DNA of 64,000 bases from contig CAYXLI010000024.1 in NCBI GenBank assembly GCA_964464925.1, forward strand, positions 1-64,000, given 5' to 3'. Of the stretch, positions 28,110-36,122 are shown in pieces. The position numbers were made by a program, and so were the translations under genes. Positions within the stretch are counted from its first letter, which is position 1, and the number at the start of each line of letters is the position of its first letter. The notes beneath the pieces are model-generated. The model saw only the letters and a program-made list of their open reading frames with translations, ran no database searches and was not told the DNA's origin. The DNA is from CAYXLI01 sp964464925. Its GTDB lineage: Bacteria; Acidobacteriota; Terriglobia; Bryobacterales; Bryobacteraceae.

Positions 28110-29351
28110 CTAAGCCGTCGCCTTTGCCGCGGCCGCCGTCTGTTTTTGTTCGGTCGCGCCGGATGCGGACGCCGGCGTGTTCGCCGCCGGATTCGGTGTA
28201 TTCCCCTGGATAAGCGCGATCATCTTCGGATCGGCGAAGCGCCCCACCGGGAAGTAATCGCTCTTGAACTTCAAGTCCACTTCTCCGGTCAGATCTGCTT
28301 CCACCGTCAGGTCGTCCTGGCTGTCCTTCTTGGTGGTGCTGACATACGTGACCGTATTCGTGATGTCCCCTTCCGGCCCTCCGAAGATGGCCCCCATCAA
28401 GCCGCCTCCGTAGCCGAGGTGCACGGTGTTCTGCTCATCGAACTCGCTGGCCGTGTGAGCCCTTCCCAGGTCTTGCGTATTGATTCGGAACCCCATCTTC
28501 GCGTTAATGTGCCCGCTGGTCACCACTATTCGATTGATCCCCATCAACACCATGGTGGAGAGCATCTGATGGCGGTTCTGAGCCAGCTTGCGGCGTGCCG
28601 CCGGTACCAGGACCTCCTCCGCGTTCTCATCGCTCACATCGACATCCTCGTTGAGACCGAATGACGTTTTGAAATCGGGCTTCGTATCCGGCGCGTTGTC
28701 CCGAACCTTGACTTTCGGGCTGTCCTCGGACTTATCGATCTCGAAATGACTCGGGTAACTCTGCACCACGTAGTCTCGCGCCTGGTTCTCCGTGATGTTG
28801 TCCACCATGAACTCATCCACCGTCCGGGCGACATTCGCGAGCAACGTCGCAAACTGCTCGATTTGGATGTAGTTGGCGTGAATAATGGCGATGTATGTAC
28901 CCTTGATCAGGTCCGCAACAAAGGTCGGGAACGCGATCGCGTTGAGCGTTTCGCGCGTAATCTTGGCGATGTTCGACGCTGCTCGCGGAGCGAATTCCTC
29001 TGGCGGCTTTTCTTTGGGTTGCGTAGCCGGGCCCTGCGCCTGTTCCATCGCGGCGGGTTGCTCCACGCGCCTCCGTACCATCGGAGTCTGCCCGAGTTGC
29101 TTTGAGAGCGCCCAATCCTCCTGAACAAGCGCAGCAGTATATGCCGCAATCTTGGCCAGGTTGTCTTCCATCTCTTCGCGCCGTTCCGGCTTAAGTGAGT
29201 AATACGCGGGACTCGACTTAAGTAGGGCTCGTACCTGCGTCAACGCAAGATCGCGCACGGCGGGACTCGGATGAACACCGTTCTCCGATGGTTCTTTCAG
29301 GAATGGTCCGGAGAGAGGCTCACGACTGATGTCCTGCTGCGAGGTCCTCAT
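28110..29351 (-). CDS. Island paralogue D (unrecognised ~410-aa family)
   Basis: 413 aa; the ATG overlaps the previous stop (ATGA) behind GGAGG. I do not recognise the family. It shares three blocks with the proteins at 29348-30889, 31779-33008 and 38577-39809: an N-terminal helical block (VRALLKSSPAYYSL...), a central block (AFPTFVADLIKGTYIAI, then VDEFMVDNITENQARDYV), and a C-terminal beta-rich block (VLVPAARRKLAQNR, TMVLMGINRIVVTSGHI, DLTGEVDLKFKSDYFPVGRF). A Gly-rich loop (GYGGGLMGAIFGG) lies between beta strands. There is no signal peptide or catalytic motif, which favours a structural or binding role. The low-complexity Ala/Thr tail is typical of the paralogues. Confidence 0.85.
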   Translation of the reverse strand: MRTSQQDISREPLSGPFLKEPSENGVHPSPAVRDLALTQVRALLKSSPAYYSLKPERREEMEDNLAKIAAYTAALVQEDWALSKQLGQTPMVRRRVEQPAAMEQAQGPATQPKEKPPEEFAPRAASNIAKITRETLNAIAFPTFVADLIKGTYIAIIHANYIQIEQFATLLANVARTVDEFMVDNITENQARDYVVQSYPSHFEIDKSEDSPKVKVRDNAPDTKPDFKTSFGLNEDVDVSDENAEEVLVPAARRKLAQNRHQMLSTMVLMGINRIVVTSGHINAKMGFRINTQDLGRAHTASEFDEQNTVHLGYGGGLMGAIFGGPEGDITNTVTYVSTTKKDSQDDLTVEADLTGEVDLKFKSDYFPVGRFADPKMIALIQGNTPNPAANTPASASGATEQKQTAAAAKATA

Positions 29352-30889
29352 ACGGTTGCCTCCTTTCCGGCGCTGGAGTCTTCGCCGGCATCGTCCAATG
29401 ACGTCTTGCCTTGATCCGGAGCAGACTTGTCTGCAGTTCCCTTGTCCTTCGGGCTGGCGCTATCTCCTGCACTCGGCTTCTTGTCCGGAGCAGTCTTGGC
29501 GGGCGGTTTCGTGGAAGTATCCGGCTTCTTTTCGGCAGCCGCCGGCTTTTTCGCAGTAGGAGTATCTGCCTTCTTCTCTCCCTTTTTGTCCGCCTTTTCC
29601 TTGTCCGGATCCACATGCCGCTCCACCTTCGGCTTCATCGGTTCCTCAGGTAGCTTGGGCTTCGGCAGCTGAGAGCCGATCGGCGGTTGCGACGAACTGC
29701 TCTTCGGCCGCGGTTCCTGCTTGTATGGCTGCACGGTCTGGCCGACGGGCGGCGGCTCCGAAAAGGGAGCGTTCTTTTCCGGCACTGGCGTATTCGACTG
29801 GACCTTCGCAATGCCGTCATTGCGAAGGAACCGCTCCACGGGAAAATAATCGCTCTTGAAGTGCAATTCGACTTCGCCGGTCAGGTCGGTATCGACGTGA
29901 ATTTCATCGTCGCTATTCGCTCGCGTCGAGCTCACATAGGCGAACGAAGTTGACGCGGATACTGACCATGGGCCAAATCCGAAACTGCCTGCCGCGGCGA
30001 CCCGGAAATCCATGTCCGTCGCATGTTCCTGGTGCAGGCGGTCCGTGGCATCGATGTGAAATCCCATTGTGGCCCGAATCTTTCCTCCCGTAATCACGAT
30101 GCGGTTCACACCCATTAGCACCATCATCGAAAGCATCTGCAAGCGGTTCTCAGCCAACCGCCGGCGCGCCGCGGGTACGAGCGTGTCTTCGATCGAGTCC
30201 CCATCGAGCGATACATCGTCGTCAAGATGCAGGCTGGAACGAAAATTCGGCGGCGTCTTCTCATCCGCCCCCGATTTCGGACCGGCCTTCCCGTTGCGAA
30301 CTTCGATATGATCCGGGTACGTCTGTTGCAGCCAATCACGCGCCTGATCGTCAGATATGTTGTCGTCCATGAAGTCGTCGACTGTTTTCTGCACGTTGCC
30401 CAACAACGAGCCGAACTGCTCGAATTGTTGCGAATTTGCCTGCGTAATCGCGTTGAAAGTACCGCGAATCAGGTCCGCCACAAATGCCGGAAACGCTACC
30501 GCTTTCAGCGTGTCGTGTGTAACCCGCGCCACCTGGCTTACCGCGGTGGTCTTCACGTCCTCCTGCGCTGTCGCGATTGGGCCCACGGCCAACTCGCGGT
30601 GCCGCACCATGGGAATCTGGCCGAGCCGCTCCGATTGCCAGCACACGTCCCGCACACACTCGGCCGCGTAGGAGGCGATGTTCACGACGTGCTCCTTCAT
30701 GCGCTCCTGGTCGTCCTTCGGAAGTGCATGGAAAGCCGCGGCCGATGCCAGCAGGGCGTTCACTTGGCTGCGGACCAGGTCCTTGGTTGCGGCAGTAGGG
30801 CGAACTCCGTCTGGCGCTGGAGGTGATCGGAACGGTCCCATCAGCGGCGGCGGAACATTGCGTGGAATCGCCATCGCGGCAGAGGTCAT
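29348..30889 (-). CDS. Island paralogue C with Lys/Pro-rich tail
   Basis: 513 aa from the ATG at 30889, which overlaps the stop of the 291-aa gene (ATGA); the frame is open for another 957 nt upstream but that part is the shadow of the neighbour. Residues ~1-365 match the paralogue family (QVNALLASAAAFHAL; AFPAFVADLIRGTFNAI; DDFMDDNISDDQARDWL; LVPAARRRLAENR; MVLMGVNRIVITGGKI; DLTGEVELHFKSDYFPVERF). The last ~130 residues are a highly charged Lys/Pro/Ala/Ser-rich tail found in none of the other three. Such tails are usually disordered and may bind polyanions; that is inference. No signal peptide. Confidence 0.85.
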   Translation of the reverse strand: MTSAAMAIPRNVPPPLMGPFRSPPAPDGVRPTAATKDLVRSQVNALLASAAAFHALPKDDQERMKEHVVNIASYAAECVRDVCWQSERLGQIPMVRHRELAVGPIATAQEDVKTTAVSQVARVTHDTLKAVAFPAFVADLIRGTFNAITQANSQQFEQFGSLLGNVQKTVDDFMDDNISDDQARDWLQQTYPDHIEVRNGKAGPKSGADEKTPPNFRSSLHLDDDVSLDGDSIEDTLVPAARRRLAENRLQMLSMMVLMGVNRIVITGGKIRATMGFHIDATDRLHQEHATDMDFRVAAAGSFGFGPWSVSASTSFAYVSSTRANSDDEIHVDTDLTGEVELHFKSDYFPVERFLRNDGIAKVQSNTPVPEKNAPFSEPPPVGQTVQPYKQEPRPKSSSSQPPIGSQLPKPKLPEEPMKPKVERHVDPDKEKADKKGEKKADTPTAKKPAAAEKKPDTSTKPPAKTAPDKKPSAGDSASPKDKGTADKSAPDQGKTSLDDAGEDSSAGKEATV

Positions 30890-31761
30890 GTCAGAAGCCC
30901 TCCGCCCGGCGCCGTGAGTCCGGTAGCCTGCAGCCACTGCGCCGCCGCGCTGAACACGCCGTCGCCTGCAGCAATTCGAAACAACACGCCTGTATTGCCG
31001 ATCTGCCCCTGCACGCTTCCCAACCAGAGCAGCACCCGCTGGCCACCTTGTGCCCTTCGTATGTGCCGTCCGATATCCGGAGCCTCCGGACCGAGAATCT
31101 TGAGCACAGTGTTCCAAAGACCTCGTGTCTGAAAGGCCGAACCGATCCCCGGATCCGACAGCAGGTCCACCGCGCGGTGCAATTCCTGTTGGATAACGCG
31201 CGCTGCCGGTAATGCGTTGCCGAACTGCCGCTCCCCCAGGTTGAGTAGAAGTTGCGTAGCCGCTTCCCGGACCTGCTCCGCCTCCATATCGCCGCTGCCG
31301 AAGCCCGCATCCCGCGCGACGGCCATGCAGAGCGTCCCGAGAGAGCGCTCGAAATCGTGATTCACCAGCGTCCCCTGATCGTTCGTTGCCAGCTCTCCGA
31401 TCCCGAACACCCTCGCAAAGATCTGGCCGCGATAGGACCGGTCGTACCAATGCTCCTTCATCATCTGGGCGAAGTCCTGGAGCTTGCCGGCCGCCTCGGT
31501 ACTCACTACGGGCATGGTCGCCCTCTCCTGAGCCAATGCTTCCGCTACCGGCAGCACTCCCGCCTGTTCCAACTCCGCCTGAAAGTAAAGCGCCGACAGC
31601 CACTGCATTGCTTCGGCGTTGGGAATGCTGGTGTCTCCCGGGCCTCCCATCGGCGGTAGGTTGAGGTGCAAAGGATCGGGCGCCGCTACCATGCCGGTCG
31701 CGAACGACAGGCTCTCTGTGGCTAGTGACAGCGACCGGGCAAACTGTATGTCCGCACTCAT
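30886..31761 (-). CDS. Unrecognised 291-aa island protein
   Basis: 291 aa, mostly predicted helical, no signal peptide, no motif I recognise. Notable stretches are MPPMGG-like proline/glycine segments near residue 37, a helical core (DFAQMMKEHWYDRSYRGQIFARVFG) and a C-terminal region rich in Gly and hydrophobics (RVLLWLGSVQGQIGNTGVLFRIAAGDG). It lies between paralogues B and C in the operon; the ATG follows TTGAGG and the TGA overlaps the next start. The tight packing argues that it works with the paralogues. Confidence 0.75.
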   Translation of the reverse strand: MSADIQFARSLSLATESLSFATGMVAAPDPLHLNLPPMGGPGDTSIPNAEAMQWLSALYFQAELEQAGVLPVAEALAQERATMPVVSTEAAGKLQDFAQMMKEHWYDRSYRGQIFARVFGIGELATNDQGTLVNHDFERSLGTLCMAVARDAGFGSGDMEAEQVREAATQLLLNLGERQFGNALPAARVIQQELHRAVDLLSDPGIGSAFQTRGLWNTVLKILGPEAPDIGRHIRRAQGGQRVLLWLGSVQGQIGNTGVLFRIAAGDGVFSAAAQWLQATGLTAPGGGLLT

Positions 31762-31778
31762 GCATCCTCAACCCTTGC

Positions 31779-33008
31779 CTACTTCGTTGCTCCCGTTGCG
31801 GGCGTCGTTGTTGCTGTACCGGCACCCGGCAGAATCGCAGCCGCACCCGGAGCCTTTTCGCGAATCGCCTGCAACTGCATTACATCGACCATCCTTTCCA
31901 TTGGGAAGTAGTCGCTCTTGAAATTCACATTTACCTTGCCGGCAAGCTTCACGTGCATGTCGATCTTGCCTTGCGAGTCTTCGCTGCGTGCGGTGGACAC
32001 GGTAAGGTTTACCGATTCGTCGTCGTATTGGCCCTTGTACCAATACTTCCCGCTGCTGCTGCTATCGCCGCCGAAGATTGAGCCGAAGAGCCCGCCGTCG
32101 CTACTCTTGTTTTCGTAGCCGGATTCGCCGGAATAGGTTTCGGAGAACTGGGTTCCACCGAATGTGCCGGTCTTGCTCTGCTTACGCCGGAGCGCATCCT
32201 TGGTGTTGACGTCAAACAGTACGCTCGCCTCGATGTGGCCGTCGGTTACCACCAGTCGATTCACACCCATCATCACCATGGTTGCGAGCAACTGCTGCCT
32301 GTCGAGCGCCATCCGGCGGCGCACCGCGGGCACAAGGGTGTTCTCGATAGTGTCGTTGTCGATCGTTGTGTTCGCGGGCTTAGGCAGTCCAAGATCCTTG
32401 AAGAAGTCGGGCATGTTGCTGTCGTCGGCGGCCTCGTTTTTCTGTAGTTTCGGCCCGTCGTCTTCGAACCCGAGTTGGAATTGTCCCGGGTATTTATTCA
32501 TCAGATGATCGCGTGCGTTATTCGTGGTGACGTTGTCCTTCATGAAATCCTCCACGGATTTGGCCACGTTCTTCACGAGTTCCGCGTACGCATTCAATTG
32601 CTGCATGTGATTGCTATTAATCGCAGTGAACACGCCGTCGATCAAGCCGCTTACAAACTTCGGAAAATCGACGGTGCTGACGAACTGCTTCAGCTGTTCG
32701 CTCCCTTCTCTCGCGAAGACCGCGCCGCTGGCCTTCATCTTGTCTTGCGCCGTCTGGCCGAAGTCGTCCTTGGTGAGATCTGTAAAGTCTTTGGCCGCGC
32801 CGGCCCGGTCTGCGAGAGTCACCGCTTCAGGCTTGGTCGTACCGTCTTCGCCGCCGAGAATATAAGCAAGTGCAGTCACCGTGTCCTTCGCCACTGCCTT
32901 GCGCTGCTCCTCCGGAAGTTCCAGGAATCGTGGATTCTTCAGCAGACGCTCTTTCACTTGTGCCCGCACGACCGGCAGGATTTCGGACCTGTTCATCACG
33001 TTTCCCAT
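31779..33008 (-). CDS. Island paralogue B (unrecognised ~410-aa family)
   Basis: 409 aa; ATG behind GAGGAGG that overlaps the previous gene's stop. It has the family blocks (VKERLLKNPRFLELPEEQRKA; DFPKFVSGLIDGVFTAI; VEDFMKDNVTTNNARDHL; MPDFFKDLGLP; LVPAVRRRMALDRQQ; MVMMGVNRLVVTDGHIEA; AGKVNVNFKSDYFPMERM). A Ser/Gly-rich insertion (SSDGGLFGSIFGGDSSSSG) separates two beta regions at the place where paralogue D has its Gly-rich loop. No signal peptide, no enzyme motif. It shares the FFKDLGL segment with paralogue A, so A and B are closer to one another than to C and D. Confidence 0.85.
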   Translation of the reverse strand: MGNVMNRSEILPVVRAQVKERLLKNPRFLELPEEQRKAVAKDTVTALAYILGGEDGTTKPEAVTLADRAGAAKDFTDLTKDDFGQTAQDKMKASGAVFAREGSEQLKQFVSTVDFPKFVSGLIDGVFTAINSNHMQQLNAYAELVKNVAKSVEDFMKDNVTTNNARDHLMNKYPGQFQLGFEDDGPKLQKNEAADDSNMPDFFKDLGLPKPANTTIDNDTIENTLVPAVRRRMALDRQQLLATMVMMGVNRLVVTDGHIEASVLFDVNTKDALRRKQSKTGTFGGTQFSETYSGESGYENKSSDGGLFGSIFGGDSSSSGKYWYKGQYDDESVNLTVSTARSEDSQGKIDMHVKLAGKVNVNFKSDYFPMERMVDVMQLQAIREKAPGAAAILPGAGTATTTPATGATK

Positions 33009-33017
33009 GTAGCCTCC

Positions 33018-34085
33018 TCAGGCCCGCGCGGCCGTGGCGCCATTCTTACCGTTGGGCGCCACTGTGCTCGTGTTCGGCTGTGCGTCGCTGTGTTCCGGAG
33101 CACCATCTAGAACGTACGGCCGCAAATAGAGAGCGACGCGCGCCGGTAGATTTGGCCGCACGATGATCGATAGCACTGTCACGCTTCCCGGACCGGGGAA
33201 GCCGTCCGGCGTGAGCGCCATCAACCATCTATCCAGTGACCGGGTGCTTTCCGGCCTCTCCGTCATTTGCATCTTCAGCAGCGGCAGAAGCCGCTCAGGA
33301 GGGTCGGGAAGTGCGTCGAGGTTGATATCCAGGCGCATTTCCACACCGAAGCGGGAAGGCCGCAGTGTTAGTGTCGCGGTATCCGGCGGCAACACAAACC
33401 GCGCCCCCATCAGAAACGCCGCGGTCGTCATCAGGCTGGAATGCTGGTCGCCGAGCCCGAGTTCGTCCATCAACGGCTGCAGTCCGCTGAGCGGCAGAGC
33501 CCGATCGATACTGAACGTGACCTGCTGTGTTCCCGAAGATCGCCCGCAGCGAATCGTACTGAGGAACGGCCGTGCACCCGGCAGGAACTCCATGGCCGTC
33601 CGGGCTAGCCGTCCAAGTGCTGGTGGAAGCGCATCGGACAGGTCCGGCCCCCACTCGTAGCAAACGTGCGCCTCGCGAATTCCGTCCCGGTCGAGTGAGC
33701 TTCCGAACGAGGCTCCCCACTTCATATGCCTCCGCCCGCCGCTCACGGGCTCGGCGCGGCCGTCCAGCCAATACCGCGCTTCGGGCCCGAAGTGCTGGCT
33801 CACGATGTCGCCCATTGCGTGTGTCGCCAGATCCAGTCGGTCTAGCGCGGAGACGCGCGGACCGCCGGGCTCTATATCGAGAGCCAGGCTGTCCGACGCG
33901 ATCTCACTGAAGTTGGTCTCCAGAGCGCGGTGGGTCCGGGCCTCACGGTCCCCCACCGGATAACTCAGCGACGCATCGAGCACGTCGCTGATAGGCCGCA
34001 CGCGCGCCGGGCTCGTCGTCCCGAGCTGAAGTGCGGCATCGTGCAGGAGTCGTTTTGCGGCTTGTGCCGCTGTCGGCTCTCTCAT
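33018..34085 (-). CDS. Unrecognised 355-aa island protein
   Basis: 355 aa with an excellent start (AAGGAGGA, 6-7 nt, ATG). I do not recognise the family. The sequence looks like a mixed alpha/beta enzyme-sized domain: KWGASFGSSLDRDGIREAHVCYEW, a central helix (ALGRLARTAMEFLPG), FSIDRALPLSGLQPLMDELGL, then a beta-rich end (VTVLSIIVRPNLPARVALYLRPYVL). The alternation of long beta strands with YLRP faintly recalls ABBA-fold prenyltransferases, but I would not assign that. No signal peptide. It sits between the 664-aa protein and paralogue B. Confidence 0.75.
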   Translation of the reverse strand: MREPTAAQAAKRLLHDAALQLGTTSPARVRPISDVLDASLSYPVGDREARTHRALETNFSEIASDSLALDIEPGGPRVSALDRLDLATHAMGDIVSQHFGPEARYWLDGRAEPVSGGRRHMKWGASFGSSLDRDGIREAHVCYEWGPDLSDALPPALGRLARTAMEFLPGARPFLSTIRCGRSSGTQQVTFSIDRALPLSGLQPLMDELGLGDQHSSLMTTAAFLMGARFVLPPDTATLTLRPSRFGVEMRLDINLDALPDPPERLLPLLKMQMTERPESTRSLDRWLMALTPDGFPGPGSVTVLSIIVRPNLPARVALYLRPYVLDGAPEHSDAQPNTSTVAPNGKNGATAARA

Positions 34086-34116
34086 ACCGGTTCCTCCTTT
34101 TTTCGCGCTCTTCGGC

Positions 34117-36111
34117 TTATGCTGTGAACGCGCCGGGCAGCATCTGTTTCAATTGCGCAATGGAAGGCGTCTGTCCCTGTGACACCATTTCTTTCAGCTT
34201 GTCGAGTCCTGCCCCGGCCGCGCCATTCGCGCTCGCCGCCGGAGAGATGCCGCCGAGAGCCGGAATGCTGGACATGTAGTCCTCGGCAACAGGCTTGGAG
34301 TACTGATCGATCTGGGTATCGCCAATCGCGTTGACGGCCAGGTAAAGTTGGGTCTGGCGGAATAGTTCGTCGCGGTCCGCCGCCGATATGCCTGATACGG
34401 GTTGCCCGTTGTTGATGGCAATTGACGGATCGGGGAATAGCGGGACGCGCGAGGAAGCGAGCCACACCGTCGGATATTTCGCCACGATATCCAAAATTGC
34501 TTTGCCGGATTCCGCCATACGCCGCAGTCGCGGGATATCAGGGGCCTTCCCGAAGTCCGCAATGCATACCCGTTCAATCACCTGGTATGGAGAGCCGACG
34601 CCGAAGATGGTCTGGACGCCCTGCAGCCGCAACATGTCGAGCGCCTTACTGGCGTCCGCATTGATACGGCGCGCCGCGAAATGAGGGTTCCCCCACGCAT
34701 ACAGCGACATGTTCGCAGCCAGCGCGTGTCCCGCTTGCCGCACATTTTCCATCGTGATCGCCATGTTGCGAGTACTGTTCCCATTTGCGGGGTTAAGGAA
34801 TAGCGAGCTGATCCGGCTCTGGCGGTCCAATTCAGCCACGCTCCCAAGGAAGCGGTTCATGATATCCATGAAGTGCGTGTTGGGTTGAACGTCTCTGGGC
34901 ACCTCTCCCCCGGTGACGCCGAGCAATCGGCTGTAAACGCTCCGCCGCTCGGGTTCAGTCATCCGCAGGTACCTGGTAAAGTGCCAGTCATCCAGAGCAC
35001 GTCCGGCGGCGTCGAACCCGGTCGGCGTGGTCCCGCTCTGATGGTCGGCCACTATGCGCTCGATTGTGTAGAACAGCCGCATCTCCTCGAGCCAATACAG
35101 CGCGAATACGGCCGAGAAGGCCCGCATGTTGTCGCCGCTGATCTCATTCACACTGTCGCCATCATCGCTGATCGATAGGTCCAGTGATTCGAACGGCGGC
35201 GTTCCCGCGACATATTGGTCCATCCCGATCCGCACCTGCGAGGCGAAGTTCTGATGTCCAAAGGGCACTTCGCCGGCGTTCGCGATCACGTAACGGGATA
35301 CTGCAGCGAACTGCTGAAACAGCAGGGTGGAATCGGCCTGGAACTGCACCATGATGTCGGCCACCTTGCTGTAGAGCACCCGGTTCTTCACCGGATCTCC
35401 GTTGACATCGATCGTCTGGCGCAACGCTTCCTGCCAGACTTTCAGGAGACTGTCATTGAAGCCTGAAGCCGTGGGGTCGAACACCTGGTCCAGCAGCAGC
35501 ATACCTTTGATCACCGCGTACATGTCGGCGTTCGCAGGATCGTTTTTTGCCAAACCAAGATTGCCATCGAGTTGACTTTCGACGGCACTCTCCCAAGCGG
35601 CCCGCTGAAAACTCGAAGGCAGGCCGCGTGAATCAATATCGAACTTGTGATCAGCCATTATGTTCTCCTCGCTGGCGCTCAATCCCGCCAGCACCTTTTC
35701 GAGCAAGCTTCGGTCTGACGCGCTTGCTTGGCCCAGCCTGTCGCGAACCGCCGCGTCAAGCACCTTGGATCGTTCCGAAGAGGACATCCCCCCTAAACGA
35801 TCCCGAATCCTGGCAAGCCTTTTCTCGGCCAATCCATCCGGCTGCGGCAGCTTGGAAAGGATCCCGTCCATGCCCAGCCGCTCGCGCAAAAGGCCGAGCA
35901 GGCGTTCGGCGGGCGGCCCTCGCAACGAGTGTCTTTGGGCCAACCGCGCATCTTTCTGAATCTTTCGGACCTCAGACTCCGACTCTCTCGCAAGCATCGC
36001 CGCGATCATGCTGGAAAGGGCTGGGGCGTGCTGTGCCGCTTCTCCAATGCCCGCTTCCGCGAGGAAACCCTGTGAGGCCACTTCGGTGAGGATGTTTACT
36101 GTGTTCTGCAT
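34117..36111 (-). CDS. Unrecognised 664-aa island protein with possible internal start
   Basis: The ATG at 36111 follows GGAG by 6 nt; the open frame further upstream is the shadow of the subtilase gene. Residues 1-150 are helical with regularly repeated segments (LLGLLRERLGMDGILSKL, KRLARIRDRLGG, LDAAVRDRLGQ). Residue 152 is an internal Met (ATG at 35658) preceded by GAGGAG at 6 nt, a stronger site than that of the first start, so a 513-aa product (MADHKFDIDSRGLP...) is likely to be made as well. The second part is a long helical domain (MYAVIKGMLLLDQVF, AFSAVFALYWLEEMRLFYTI, FFGVGSPYQ-like GVGSPYQVIERVCI). No family recognised, no signal peptide. Confidence 0.78.
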   Translation of the reverse strand: MQNTVNILTEVASQGFLAEAGIGEAAQHAPALSSMIAAMLARESESEVRKIQKDARLAQRHSLRGPPAERLLGLLRERLGMDGILSKLPQPDGLAEKRLARIRDRLGGMSSSERSKVLDAAVRDRLGQASASDRSLLEKVLAGLSASEENIMADHKFDIDSRGLPSSFQRAAWESAVESQLDGNLGLAKNDPANADMYAVIKGMLLLDQVFDPTASGFNDSLLKVWQEALRQTIDVNGDPVKNRVLYSKVADIMVQFQADSTLLFQQFAAVSRYVIANAGEVPFGHQNFASQVRIGMDQYVAGTPPFESLDLSISDDGDSVNEISGDNMRAFSAVFALYWLEEMRLFYTIERIVADHQSGTTPTGFDAAGRALDDWHFTRYLRMTEPERRSVYSRLLGVTGGEVPRDVQPNTHFMDIMNRFLGSVAELDRQSRISSLFLNPANGNSTRNMAITMENVRQAGHALAANMSLYAWGNPHFAARRINADASKALDMLRLQGVQTIFGVGSPYQVIERVCIADFGKAPDIPRLRRMAESGKAILDIVAKYPTVWLASSRVPLFPDPSIAINNGQPVSGISAADRDELFRQTQLYLAVNAIGDTQIDQYSKPVAEDYMSSIPALGGISPAASANGAAGAGLDKLKEMVSQGQTPSIAQLKQMLPGAFTA

Positions 36112-36122
36112 AGCCACTCCGT

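Noticed and set aside
30890..31846. Frame-open 957-nt extension upstream of paralogue C, giving an 832-aa reading frame
   Set aside because: It is the antisense-like, Arg/Gly-rich shadow of the 291-aa gene in another frame; the ATG at 30889 overlaps that gene's stop and begins the family sequence.
33018..34085. ABBA-fold prenyltransferase for the 355-aa island protein
   Set aside because: Only a vague beta-strand rhythm and YLRP motif support it; no substrate-binding residues can be identified.
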